Below are positions 1 through 11,300 of a DNA stretch of 64,000 nucleotides, in pieces. The DNA lies in the NCBI GenBank assembly GCA_033085395.1, contig JANQBS010000192.1, positions 1 through 64,000 on the forward strand, read 5' to 3'. The stretch comes from Xanthoparmelia taractica. Lineage: Eukaryota > Ascomycota > Lecanoromycetes > Lecanorales > Parmeliaceae. A program made the translations under genes and the position numbers. The notes beneath the pieces were generated by a model, which was not told the DNA's origin, searched no databases, and was given only the letters and a program-made list of their open reading frames with translations. Every line of letters begins with the position of its first letter. Position 1 is the stretch's first letter.

Positions 1-1100
1 GTACGCTTAGTCATAGCTCGTTTGAGGGCTTGGCAACCCACATATCTAGCTGCCAACACTCTAGATAGAAGAACAATTCAATCATTATCGATATATCCCA
101 GTCTTACTGTGACATAAGATTAGCTTAATCGCTAAAATATTATTACGAAGCTTATAAAGCGTAATTTACGTATCTTAAACTATTTATTTCTTCTTCTTCT
201 AATAGTTAACGAATTCTTTTTACTTATTTATAATAACTTATTTTCTAATATTCTTATACTTTCTTATTAGAGTATCTTATTAATTCTTAGCTATTAATTA
301 ATAATTAACGTTATATTAACTATATTCGTTTTAATTAAAAAGAGTTTCTTTATTAATTTATTAAGCTTATTATAATCGACTCTCTTATTAAAAAATAATA
401 CTATATATATATTACTTTTATCTATTTCAAGACGTAGATCTCTCTTTTAACTTATAATTTAATCTTTATTAAAGCGAATTATTTTTCGTAATTATTCGAG
501 TTAAGAATAAGAATCTTTAGCTTATAGATATTCTTTATTACGTTCTTTCGTAGAGTAATAATAATATAAGTTTTTAAGTACTATTATAGATAGTCTTTAA
601 GTATATTTTAATAATATAATATTATTATAGATAAACTTAATATAGTGCTCTTATAAAAAGACTTCTTTTTATTATAGATAAGCTATAAATAACAACGACG
701 ATATATAGAAGATACTAATAGGCGATAATACTATCGGTACGGGTCGGAAAGGTGTGGTATATTTGATGGTATGGGACTAGTTTTTCGAATACCATACCGA
801 AAGGTATAGGATATCTCATACTCCCATTGAGTTTTTAATAAATATATTACGTGATATTTTTTTTATATTCTAAAAATACGTAAAAAGCTTAAGCGAACGC
901 TTATGTAATTATAAAATTCTATAAATAGATTAAAAAGATATAATTTTCTAAAAAAAGTTAAAAAAAAAGTTAAAAACGACTATGTTCAACAGATACCACA
1001 CCTTTCCGACCCGTAACTATCGGGCTTATAATCTATTAAATAATTAGGCCTAGAACGACTTAATTAAGTACTCTAAGAAGTTAACCTAGCTAAGAACTAC
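1..1100. repeat. AT-rich, RIP-type gene-free block
   Basis: Roughly positions 120-1100 are dominated by A, T and especially TpA steps, with almost no open frames and few G or C runs. This is the look of repeat DNA mutated by RIP in Pezizomycotina (C-to-T, preferentially at CpA). No recognisable transposase or reverse transcriptase survives. The composition returns to normal at about 1,100, only some 190 bp before the start of the exopolyphosphatase gene. The RIP assignment is inferred from composition; no dinucleotide index was calculated. Confidence 0.75.
738..1015. mobile_element. hAT-like MITE, 278 bp, 23-bp perfect TIRs, 8-bp TSD
   Basis: Positions 738-760 (beginning TACGGGTCGG) and 993-1015 are exact inverted complements over 23 bp. 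The element is flanked on both sides by the same octamer ACTATCGG (730-737 and 1016-1023). An 8-bp target-site duplication is the hallmark of hAT-superfamily transposition. The 278-bp interior is AT-rich and has no coding capacity, so this is a non-autonomous (MITE) copy. It lies inside the AT-rich block, yet its ends and duplication are perfect. Confidence 0.85.
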
Positions 1101-1160
1101 TGAAGAGGAAATATCTAGTGCCAAGCCCACTAGTGTGATAGGGCTGAATGCCCCTATTTT

Positions 1161-1176
1161 CAACACCAGGGTGTTG
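1161..1176. promoter_or_regulatory. Perfect 16-nt palindrome upstream of PPX1
   Basis: CAACACC-AG-GGTGTTG has 7-bp arms around a 2-bp spacer and lies about 115 bp before the PPX1 start codon, in the short non-AT-rich promoter. The symmetry suits binding by a dimeric regulator, but no known factor is identified. Confidence 0.25.
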
Positions 1177-1289
1177 CATATCCCAGGGAATACGAGTAGT
1201 TCTAAGCTCCTTACGGAGTAGCAAGTCCTAAGCGAAACTGCTGCATTTTGATGAGGATATGACTCTGAAAGTGTTACATTACAGCTCCA

Positions 1290-2620
1290 ATGGCGTTTCC
1301 CCGTAATTCTCTGCGAGCCTTTTTACAGCATGCTAAGACCAACCTTCTCAAAGCGGTTCACGATGAGCACGACATCAACATCGTAGTTGGGAACGAGTCC
1401 GCAGGTCTCCTTGTCAATCGCCCACGGCATAGCAAGAGCGGTACTGACATTCATCAGACCTTGATTCCCTAACATCTTCTCTTCTGTACGCCTACATCAA
1501 ATCTATCGCTCCCCCACCAAACGGCTTCTCCCCCATCTACGTTCCCCTGTTGAACATACCTGCCTCGGGTCTCCGCCTTCGCCCCGAGTTCACTGCTGTC
1601 TGTGCTCATGCGAACATCTCAATTGATCGCCTGATTACCTTGGATGATCTACCAGCTCGTTCAACGCCATTGATGAGTGCGCGGTGGATACTAGTGGATC
1701 ACAATAAATTACAGGGAGATCTAGGCAATCAATACTCTATAAGAGTCCACGGGGTCATAGATCACCATGAAGAGGAGAATGCAGTGCCTGAAGACACAGA
1801 TCCCGAACCGCGTGTGATTGAGAAGTGCGGCTCTTGCACCAGTCTCGTTGTCCGCCAATGCAGGCCTGCCTGGGACAGCATATCGAGCTCCTCACTTTCA
1901 ACCGGTGCCGCTCACGGACAAGGAGAAGTCGCAGTAAACGACAGTGCGGTGACTCAGGGCTGGGACGCGCAAATCGCTAAAATGGCGCTTGCTAGTATAC
2001 TGGTGGATACAGCCAATCTGACCGCACCTGGCAAAGTGGAGCAGGTGGATCGAGACTCGCTGGACTACCTTGAAGCAAAAATCCAAATGTCACCTAAAGA
2101 CGCAAGAACTTGGAGTCGTGACCCATACTACAAGGAAATTGACGAAGCTAAGAGGGACATTAGTAGCCTTAGCCTCACAGAGGTCTTGATAAAAGATTAC
2201 AAAGGGTGGACAGAGAGTGGTGGAAAACTGGGCATCAGCTCTGTAGTGAAACCCTTGGCTTTCTTGGTTCAAAAGGCGAGCGAAGAGAAGCTGTCATCAT
2301 TTGAGGATCAGCTGTCACAGTTCATGGATGACCGAGACTTATCAGTGTTTGCTATCATGACGACATCCACGTCTTCAGAGGGTAGTTTCAAGAGAGAGCT
2401 ACTTATTCAAGCTCGATCATCTGCCTCTTCTTTGGCGATCAACTTCGCAGAGCAAGCTGCTTCCGACTTGCGATTAGAGGGTCTCAATATCACTGGCATT
2501 CCGACGCAGGATAAGCCAGGTCACCAATGGAGAAAAGTGTGGCTACAGAAAGACGTGAGCAAAAGCCGAAAGCAAGTAGCCCCACTCCTTCGAAAAGCTA
2601 TGACAAGCCCAGATACGTGA
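1290..2620 (+). CDS. PPX1: Exopolyphosphatase, DHH/DHHA2 phosphoesterase
   Basis: join(1290..1404,1458..2620), 425 residues. It is a fungal PPX1-type enzyme, which removes terminal phosphates from inorganic polyphosphate in the cytosol and uses divalent metals. The single 53-bp intron has a GTCTCC donor, a TACTGAC branch site and a CAG acceptor. Splicing restores the family metal motif GNESADLDSL near residues 37-46, whose aspartates bind metal. The signature DHH triad appears as GVIDHHEEE near residue 139. A cysteine-poor DHHA2 carboxyl domain follows and ends in a basic tail. Length and motif order are those of ascomycete PPX1. The start is the first ATG after the palindromic promoter region. 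Its nearest left neighbour is RIP-type repeat DNA, so it sits at the boundary of an accessory block. The identity is from family knowledge of the motifs; the intron model is directly supported by frame restoration. Confidence 0.9.
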
Positions 2621-4396
2621 TCCTATGTGTATGTCTCAAGCCACAACCACCACACAACTATGGTTCATATCACCCAGATCATACTGAACTCCATGTCGCT
2701 GGAACTCAGTTCCAACGTCTCATGCGGGGTAGAGCCGATGGCCACCTAGCTATTTGAGTCACTACTGGAAGTAGGTATAGGAGAAAGGCCGGTCAAGAAA
2801 AGAGGACTATGTGGAGAAGGCGAAGCCACGTCGTAGGCACATGAACTCATGTTCTGCCAGGGATGACTTTTTGCCGGCCAGAGGCAGCTCCCGCGGAGGA
2901 ATGGCAATTAGCACCATCCTAGTCCCAGGCCAGCAACGTCGGGAAACGCTCCTTGCAGTCAGTACCCGTGCACTGCCAGGTGCGAATCAGATAGTGATCG
3001 AAACCATGCATGCTTTCATACCCCTGCAAAGCCCATGTGCTTTGCTTAGGAAAGCATTCCCTTGGTAGGGATCGCAGGATTCGATGTAGAGCCTGTGGCT
3101 CATCCTTTAGCGGGCGGAAGCTTTCTATAAAAGGCCGGTTTTATTCTTAGGGGAGCCCGCGGACCAATTAATGTCATGGTAGATGAAACTGAAAGTGGTG
3201 CATAATAAAGACGGAGATCTCAGTCTTGGAAGGCGTGCTGACAGCTAGCGCTCGTATGGCATATGAATGGCTGAGATATATGGTATTGCAAGAGCTCAAA
3301 CGTGTTCCTTTAGCGCACAACTTGCATATTCTCTGAGTTTCTGTCGAATGTTGACATGGGACAGTATATTCGTGTGCGAGAGAAAGACAGGGCTTGCTGT
3401 GCTGTGCAGGAATCCATCAGGGGCGAAGGGGGACAAGATGAGTACAATCAAGCTCGAACCGTGATTCAACAGTGCTGAATCTCGACTCCTCCATGGGCAT
3501 AAGCTTGAAAATTGTCCAGCCATCTCTACCATGCCTTCCCCTCCCCCTCCCCATAAAAATCCTATATCTAACCAATTAATCTAATCTATAACGCAACCTT
3601 CTACTACTTCATTCGCACCTCCCGCTTCACCTCTCACCAACATCCCTACCCCCATCTATCTATCCCATGCCCTGACCCACGACCCTTTCCTCTCTCTGCC
3701 AACATCTCCTAAAATACTTCTTTTTCAAATACATGCTAGCCCAATCCCTCCGCCCGCCCAGTTTTAGATCAAAACGCTCAAGTACTATCCCATCAGCATC
3801 AGCAATGCTAAACCGCTAATGGAGGTGAGAGCGCATGCCGTGGGCACTTCCCTGCCCATATGGTCGATTGTTGCTGTTGTTGAATGAATGCTCTTCGCGG
3901 TAGGAAATGATGTAGAGATTCATACTACCCCGATTGTGTAGACGCGGGAGATGGACACACTTGTCACTTGTCACATGTCTGTATGAAGGAGATGGATGAT
4001 GGTGGTGGCGCTGACAGTGGGAGATCTCTGCGTTGAGCTAATGTGGTGTGGGTTGGCGCAAGGCACTCGTACGTGTATTTAGAGCTTGCGTTGGCTGTGA
4101 ATGTGGTGAGTTGGTCTTTTGTGTATTGGGGTAGTCATGGTTGGGTTTTGAGGGGATGTTAGAGTCGTGGACGGAAAGGTGGGATTGGTGGAATGTGTAT
4201 TTGTAATTGATTCTGTATAGAAGGGGGCCCAGGGGGCAGGATTTGTATGCCGTTGAAAGTAATTTATGTGGAAGCTATTATGATGTTCTTATCCCTTATG
4301 CCACATGGATTTGTTACTCGTCTTCCGTTGGCTTTTAGTTTGATTAGATATAGACAGAGCTTTTGCTTCAACGAGCGAGATCTTCCAGAAATATCG
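2621..4396. other. Intergenic, 1.8 kb, no confident gene
   Basis: This gap lies between the convergent stops of PPX1 and the SNF2 helicase. Positions 3530-3720 are strongly pyrimidine-rich on the + strand, with a TAAAAA element near 3555, like a fungal core promoter, but only a 28-codon frame from an ATG near 3733 follows. On the minus strand a frame is open for about 74 codons (4037 down to the TAG at 3816-3818). It reads like a basic, His/Asn-rich protein tail but has no early ATG. Neither is convincing as a gene. Confidence 0.5.
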
Positions 4397-7300
4397 TCAT
4401 ATGCTTAGTCGGGTTCTTTTCTGAAATTGGCTGGGCAAGATATCGGCGGGTCTACGTCTTCCACAATGTCCTTGGAATGCCTGTAGAGTCAAATCATCGC
4501 GCGTTCGAGAGCAAAGCTCTCATTTGCTAATCGCTCGGATTAGAAGGGGAGATACCAGATCTCCATAGATTCACTTACGCCAATCCAGTCACCCTGCCTT
4601 TGGGAATGAGCGAATGCTTGCTTAGCCATATTTCGTTTCGCGGACTGTTGAGCAACGATGCTCTATGGGAAGTCAGGTTGAGGTAATCGGGCATACAGCA
4701 TTAATTTCAGCATACCTCTTCCAAGCTTTTCTTCACAATGTACCGAGTGGTTGTGACCTCTTTCTGCTGTCCGATCCTATATACGCGGTCAAGCGCTTGG
4801 TCTTCTATCATGGGATTCCATTGCGGCTCCATTAGGAAGACATGATTTGCAGCGGTTAGGTTCAGCCTGGATGCGTCAACAGTGGCATGACCATTTCTGG
4901 ATAACATCCTCGTATTATGCGAGCGCTGAGAGCACGACGGGACACCCAACAACTTTAACTATTGAGAAAGGGTACTTACCCAGTTGAACCACATCGTAGA
5001 GACATCAAAAGAACTTGGAGATGAGAACTTTCTTTGAAGGACTTGAGAGCCTGCTGTCGGTGTTTGATATGCATCGTCCCATCTACGCGAGTATATGGTA
5101 GATGGATTCCATTGAGAGCAACTGCGACAACGTCCAAGGTGCTGGTCCAGAAGGAAAAGATTATGCTGAAGAAGGCGTTAGACATTTGACGTGTGCACAC
5201 AGATAACAAATAAGTTTACCTTTTATCATTTTTCGGTAATGCGAGAAGATCGTTTTGCAGTGCTTTCATCTTCACCGGCAGTTGACCCTCTGGGACATGC
5301 GTTGGCGCAGCGGAAGAAATGGACATGTTTACGGCAAAGAACTCGCAAGAGGGCTGGTGTTGACAGGCCGGGCCCTCTAGGCTGTCGGGCGAGTTCCAAC
5401 TGGGAGAGCAAGAAGCGCATAGTAGTTCACCACAGGTTGATAGTCGTGGCTGGCCCGTTACGATCGCCTCGCCACAATTTATTCCCAATGCAGCACTGTC
5501 GTCTCCTTTGGCTAAATCACTGCTGCAGCCGATGCAGATGGCAAGGCCTGCTGAGAGCATACCTTCGAACAGGACTTGAGGGGTAGCCGGCCGATTCTCT
5601 AGACCGATTGGTCCAGGCAATTGGCCTTGATAGAGTGTTCCCAGATTACATATCTGACGTAGGGCGTTGATTTTCGCGAGGACGTTGGCATACGTCCCAA
5701 TGATTGGGTGATCTCCTTCTTCTTGTAGACAGCCTGTGACATAAGCGCTCATAGAATTATAATACGTGCCTTCGTCGGCTGCAAAATCGACCTTGTGGAT
5801 TCTGTCAGTTCTTCCTGGCAAGTCCAAAGCACTTTTGGAGCGACGTAGGCATATTGATGCAAGCATACTCCTTATCGGAGAATTCCCGACATTCTGTCGT
5901 AACATAGCTTTAAGAGACCCGAGGTCATTGTCCGGATAAACCTTGAGAAACCTTAGTAAGCTAGCAAGATCCTCCCAGCGATTGTGTAAGGGTGTGCCTG
6001 TGATAGCCCATCTTAATGACCCACGCAGGGCAAATATGGCTTTAGCCCGGATTGAATCACCCGAGCGGATTTCATGAGCTATTCACATTGAATGAGCTCT
6101 GGTGTCTATCGAGAGAGATCAGGTCTTACCTTCATCTAAGATAATACGGCGCCAATTCGTACAGAAAAGCGGACACACCTGATTGTCAAGATTACGCCAC
6201 TCTTGAGCGACCACGTCATAGGTAGTAAGTACGATATCATACCCAAGCATCCTAAAGATGTCCTTTGACCGTTTTGGTCCATGATATGTCCAGCATCGGA
6301 GGGTCTGTGAATGAAGATGACTTGTAAATTCCTCCTCCCAACTCCGAATCAAGGGGAGCGTCACAACCAGCAAGGTTGGTGTAACAGAACGAGTGTTTAC
6401 TGGTCGGTGAGACCAATCCATTGCGAGTAAGGATATCACGGTCAAAGACTTGCCCAAACCCATGGAATCTGCCAGGATTCCTCCTCTGACCTCCCCAAGC
6501 CGGTATGTGCAAATATCTTTTGTTACTTCAGACCAAGCCCTTAGCTCTGGTTAGCTTTTCTGGCCTTCATTTACAATCTTTTGAAGACGTACTTGGTAAG
6601 GTCAATAGATTTCATGGAAAGCATCTGCAATAAGTCGTTCGGATCGCTGGCGATAGCGGAACCCAATTCCCTCATCAGCATGAAAGATAGAGCCCGTTTT
6701 TGGTGGCTAGTTAAGATTAGAATACAATGTGAGCTTTAGGGACACTCAATAGCCACTCGAGAAGATGTAAGACTCACTTGTGTAGGGAAGTCTTGATGGA
6801 AGAAGGAGCTTCTGTTTCTGGTAGGGTATCCTCGGTCTCCAGGGCAGCAGATGGTTCCGGACCTTGCACCATCGTCTCGATTTGCGGACGGCAAAGGTCT
6901 GCCTCCAGCTGAAAAGTCATAGGAGGATTGGGATCTCTTCCGGAGAGACTTTGTGGATTTCTGTAGGGAAGGTTGCGATCACAATGCAACGGAGACTGAA
7001 GAAATTCTGAACACTGCTCGAAGAATTCTCCGATGACTTCGAAGAGTTCCATAGGCCCATACAGGATGACTGACAAAGACACAGGTTTGACGCGTGACGA
7101 CGTCAATTGTCTTAAAGTCCTCTTGGCTTGTTCCTTAGGCGGCTCCTCAGAGAGTCCACGGACCACATAAGCTTGCAATTCTACGTCTTCTTCGTCTCGC
7201 AATGCTTGAAGAATCTTAGAGTAGCGAGACTCGAGTTTACCTACTACATGACCCGCGCTTGTCTGGATTTGCAGCGTCTTTCTATCCGAAGTGAGAATGA

Positions 7301-7803
7301 CTGGAGTGTATGAAGCATCCACGTATGTTCCGTGGGATCGAGAACGAAGAACAGGAATGCTTTCAAGCTATACAAGTGAGCTAGCATTCAAAGGTGCGGG
7401 CACAAACATAGGGACCAGAGACAACCAACCGCAGCTGTTGAAATAACGTACCATGCCAAAGCACACTTGTTCCACACTGGTAATTTCAGGACGTCCATGT
7501 TCGCAGCTTGCTTTGTACAACTCCGTGGTAGTACAACAAGGATGAGCGCGCGGTTTGTGCAGGCTGAACAGATCCGATGTGGGCATTTACGGTCAGCTGC
7601 TGGCAGACTCCCAAGACACCCTGGTCGGAAGCAGACGAATGCAGAGCGGCAACGCAGACCTTACTACATTCTCCTTGATGGTCGTACTCGGCTTGGTGAT
7701 ACTGAGAGAACTGACCGAGGATGGCATGAGAGTCGACGGTTAGCTCTACGCGCTTGCGTTTGCGCGCATATTCCCCTCCCATTCTCGCCAGTGAGCCAGT
7801 CAT
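4397..7803 (-). CDS. SNF2-family helicase with degenerate RING (HLTF/Rad5-like)
   Basis: complement(join(4397..4480,4579..4662,4716..4866,4980..5165,5220..6078,6130..6539,6593..6706,6778..7367,7452..7520,7591..7803)), 919 residues; all ten exons join in frame. SNF2 ATPases of the Rad5/HLTF branch remodel chromatin or stalled replication forks in the nucleus. Visible motifs in order are: Q-like [10 protein letters not shown]; motif [10 protein letters not shown]; motif II ILDEAHEI, completed only by splicing at 6079..6129; motif [13 protein letters not shown]; and in the carboxyl lobe [30 protein letters not shown] and the motif VI region [15 protein letters not shown]. Between the lobes lies a cysteine cluster (CIGC...[11 protein letters not shown]...CQHQPSC), which is a RING finger with irregular spacing and perhaps weakened zinc binding. 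No HIRAN domain is obvious. The two most 5' introns are the least certain part. It is divergent from the NLR gene, about 570 bp away. Confidence 0.85.
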
Positions 7804-8371
7804 CCCTAGAGTAGGTCAATGCTGGAAGAAGTTTGGAAGTATTTTATATGAATGGCTTGCCATCTTATCCCGGCGTATTCGTATCAGCCTCAACCTGGCG
7901 CAGCGCTTTGCAGTGCACAGCCCCGCACAAAGCTGGCTACCTCAGCCTCTCCATACTCGGCGAGGCACACTCAAATCTGGTAGCCCCAGTGTTGGAAATG
8001 CTGCAGCACCTGTGTTGTAGCTACCCTGCAGTGGCTATGGTGAACACCAATATGGTGGCAAATAGGGGTATAAGTAGCCTTCTCACACCCATAGAAACAA
8101 TCAATCCTTCATCCTCCTCTCAATATTTCCAACACCCAGTGCAGTATTACATTCTGCAGGATCGGTCTTAAATCAGTGGAATTCCGTGGTCTCATAGACA
8201 TCTCGATCCCAGGTCTGCTTACGTCCCATCTGGTTGCGAAATCGTATTGACACGCACATCATCCTCTGTCTCCCTGCATTCTCAGCATTTCTTCTGCTTG
8301 ATCAGTGCAACGTGTGCCACGGGTCGGGGACTTGCACCGCGCATACTTGCTATAACTCTGCAGGACTCGCA
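7804..8371. promoter_or_regulatory. Shared divergent promoter, helicase and NLR
   Basis: This is a 568-bp interval between the start codons of the minus-strand helicase and the plus-strand NLR-like gene. A TATA-like GGGGTATAAGTAG lies near 8066, about 300 bp before the NLR start. A pyrimidine-rich stretch at about 8090-8125 fits a fungal transcription start region. No other gene is seen. Confidence 0.45.
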
Positions 8372-11300
8372 ATGGCTTCCACATCAAGTGGTCCGCCGCC
8401 TTTATCATTCCACATCGCGTTCGAACGACTCAAAGACTTGATGAGCAAAGATGATGCCCGTGCTATCGCATCAACCACCTTGAAAGACGTTTGGACCGCC
8501 GCTGAAGACATTGAGGACCAGCTCGAATTGCGGAGATCGCTTCGAGGTTTTCGCCGCATCCAGCCTTTCTTAGCTGGTATTGAACAATACTCGAAAGTTA
8601 TCGAGGTTGTATGCAATGGAACTCCATACCTTCCTTATCTATGGGTGACTTTCACGTTGAACGTTTGTTATTGTGGCTTCAGCTAACACAATGACTAGGC
8701 ACCGATCAAGCTCTTCTTACAAGTCAGTGGTACCTCTACTATCTGAACAGTCATGCGTGGCGTTGCAGTCCGAGCCTCTTATGCTTGAGATCGGCGAATT
8801 ACTGCTCAACGCTCTGCATAATGCATCCTAAGCTGAATGTGTTCCTAAACTGGCTGGCTGTTTGCCTAATGAAGACTATGTGTGCATATCTTGGGGTTCT
8901 GCTGACCGTCATACATAGATCGCTCAAAACCATATCTCCGCTCTCGAAAGGCTGATTGATGCATACGCCATGATTGGAGAGGCAATGCCACGTTTTGATA
9001 AGCTATCTGCTGCGTTTAAAGATGACCCTGAATTTCTACAGGTGATGGGCCATTTCTACGAAGATGTTCTTGAATTTCATCGACGAGCATATAAATTCTT
9101 CAGACGAAGGGGTAAGCCGCGTGTTACTTGTTCCCCTTGTTTTTCACTAATCAGCTTCCGTATAATAATATAGCCTGGAAGATGGTTTTTGATTCTCTCT
9201 GGAAAACCTTCGATTCCCGGTTCCAAGCAATTCTCCAAAGCTTGAGGAAGCACCGAGATCTCATTGATCAGGAGGCTAGCACGATCAATATCGTTGAAGC
9301 GAGAATATGGAGAGGCCAACAGCTAGAGCAAATACGGCAATGGCGTACAGAGCGAGCAAAGGATCTTGACAAGGCGGAACGTGAACGACTCGGTGCGCAA
9401 ACAAGAGAGGCAGTGGTGTGGTTTGGAGCAGCCCAAGAGCATGAAGATATTCTTACGAGGCTATTAAGAGCATGCAATAGTGCTGATGGTCACTGGGCGC
9501 TGCGGGAGCCCATGATTCGGTCTTGGCTAGAGCAGAGCCGGGACAATCAGTTTGTCTGGCTGCAAGGAAAACCTGGAGCTGGTAAGTACTCTGCCAGCCT
9601 ACTCTGCGTCCAAGTATTTTACTCAATCCTCTTACTCTTCAGTAACTATATCTCCTACTTTGCACCCAAGTCAGTCTGGACTGACGCATTGAGATCAAGG
9701 CAAAAGCGTCATCTGTGCCAAAGTCATCGAACATGTGCAAGATGTTACGGATGGTGTTGTCATCTTCTACTTCTGTAGCCACCATCAAACATCTCAGAGC
9801 CCAGCAAATGACATACTGCGGACGTTCGCGACCCAATTGCTTGCCGCAAATACTGAACTTGCACCCTACATACTGGAAACGTTTGCATATCAGGCCCTGA
9901 GACCCACAAAGAAACACCTAAGTGTCATACTTGAAAAATTGATAACGTCGCTTCCATCAGTAAGAATAGTGGTCGATGGCCTAGATGAATCTGCGACAAG
10001 TGAACAGGAAGAGATCATAGGAGATCTACTGAGAATAAAGGGGTCTGTGCCGGGCGCCTGTAAGATCTTGCTATCTTGCCGGAAGCTCCCCTCTATATTC
10101 AGATTATTGCACGACAAGCCAACTTTACGACTGGACGATCACACAGAAAGTATGAATGCTACAATCTCCTCCTTTGTTCATCAGGGACTCGGATCCCTGC
10201 GTCAAAAATTCGATTCTAGTATCATCGAGGAATTGGAGGGCCAGATCATAACCAAGGCCAATGGTATTATCCCAGCTGTAGCATGTTTTGACGTCAACCG
10301 CTGATTTTCTGTAGGGATGTTTCTTTGGGTGAGACTAGTACTCTTTACACTAAAAGATCTCCATTTTGAGAAAGACATATGTCAAGCCATGCAAACACTC
10401 CCGGAAGACTTGGAAGCTGTGTAAGGCTTGCTCTAGCCAATGGTCCACTGTCGTTGCTGAGCTGATACTTTCCAAGGTACGAGAGAATTTTATCGCGTAT
10501 ATGTGGCAACTCAAGGGCCCCGAACCAACGTACAGCGACACGAATCCTCCAATGGATGTTGGTCGCTCGACGTCCTCTAAAGCGAAATGAAATAGAAAGT
10601 GGAATCATCTTGGATGACCAAGTGTCGCAGATTAAGCCCGCAACAAGACCTCGAGGCGACGTGCTAAGTTCCTGCTACCCGATCCTCGATGTTGAGGATG
10701 GTCCTTGCGGAAATGTTAGCTTTTGTCATTTCACCGCTTTAGAGTCAGTACTGTAGCTTTTTATGGCCCCTGAGTTGATCCATGGACCTGCTGAACACCG
10801 CTCACAGGTATTTACGGACACTCTACAGCTCTCCCGCATTGCAGTACCCACCTGCCCAGCTTACCGTGTCACTGGCTTGCGTACTATACTTGATATCTAG
10901 TTTTGATCTGGTAGATCCGCGGTTTTCCATCGAGGAGACACAGTCACAGGTTGTTCAGTGCTTCCATGATCTCCAGCTGTATGCGAACGATCATTGGCTC
11001 GATCATCTATCAGCAATAGCAAAGTCACCGACAGACTCTATTCCTAGTGGATCCTCAATGCTCAGCCTAAGTCAGGGTCTCGAGCGACTCACCCAACGGC
11101 ACAATGAACTCGAAAACACTCACACTTGGAACGCTCGAGACCATAGTGGCTCTCTTCCTTCTGCCGTAAAAGAAGGTTGGCCTCGGTTAGGGGTCTCGAC
11201 CGCTACCCAAAGCCTTCTAAACACGGTCTTAGCATATAGGTCCAAGTTTGTGGTGGGCGACCAGATGGCATATCATAGCTGTATGTACATAGCAAAGCTC

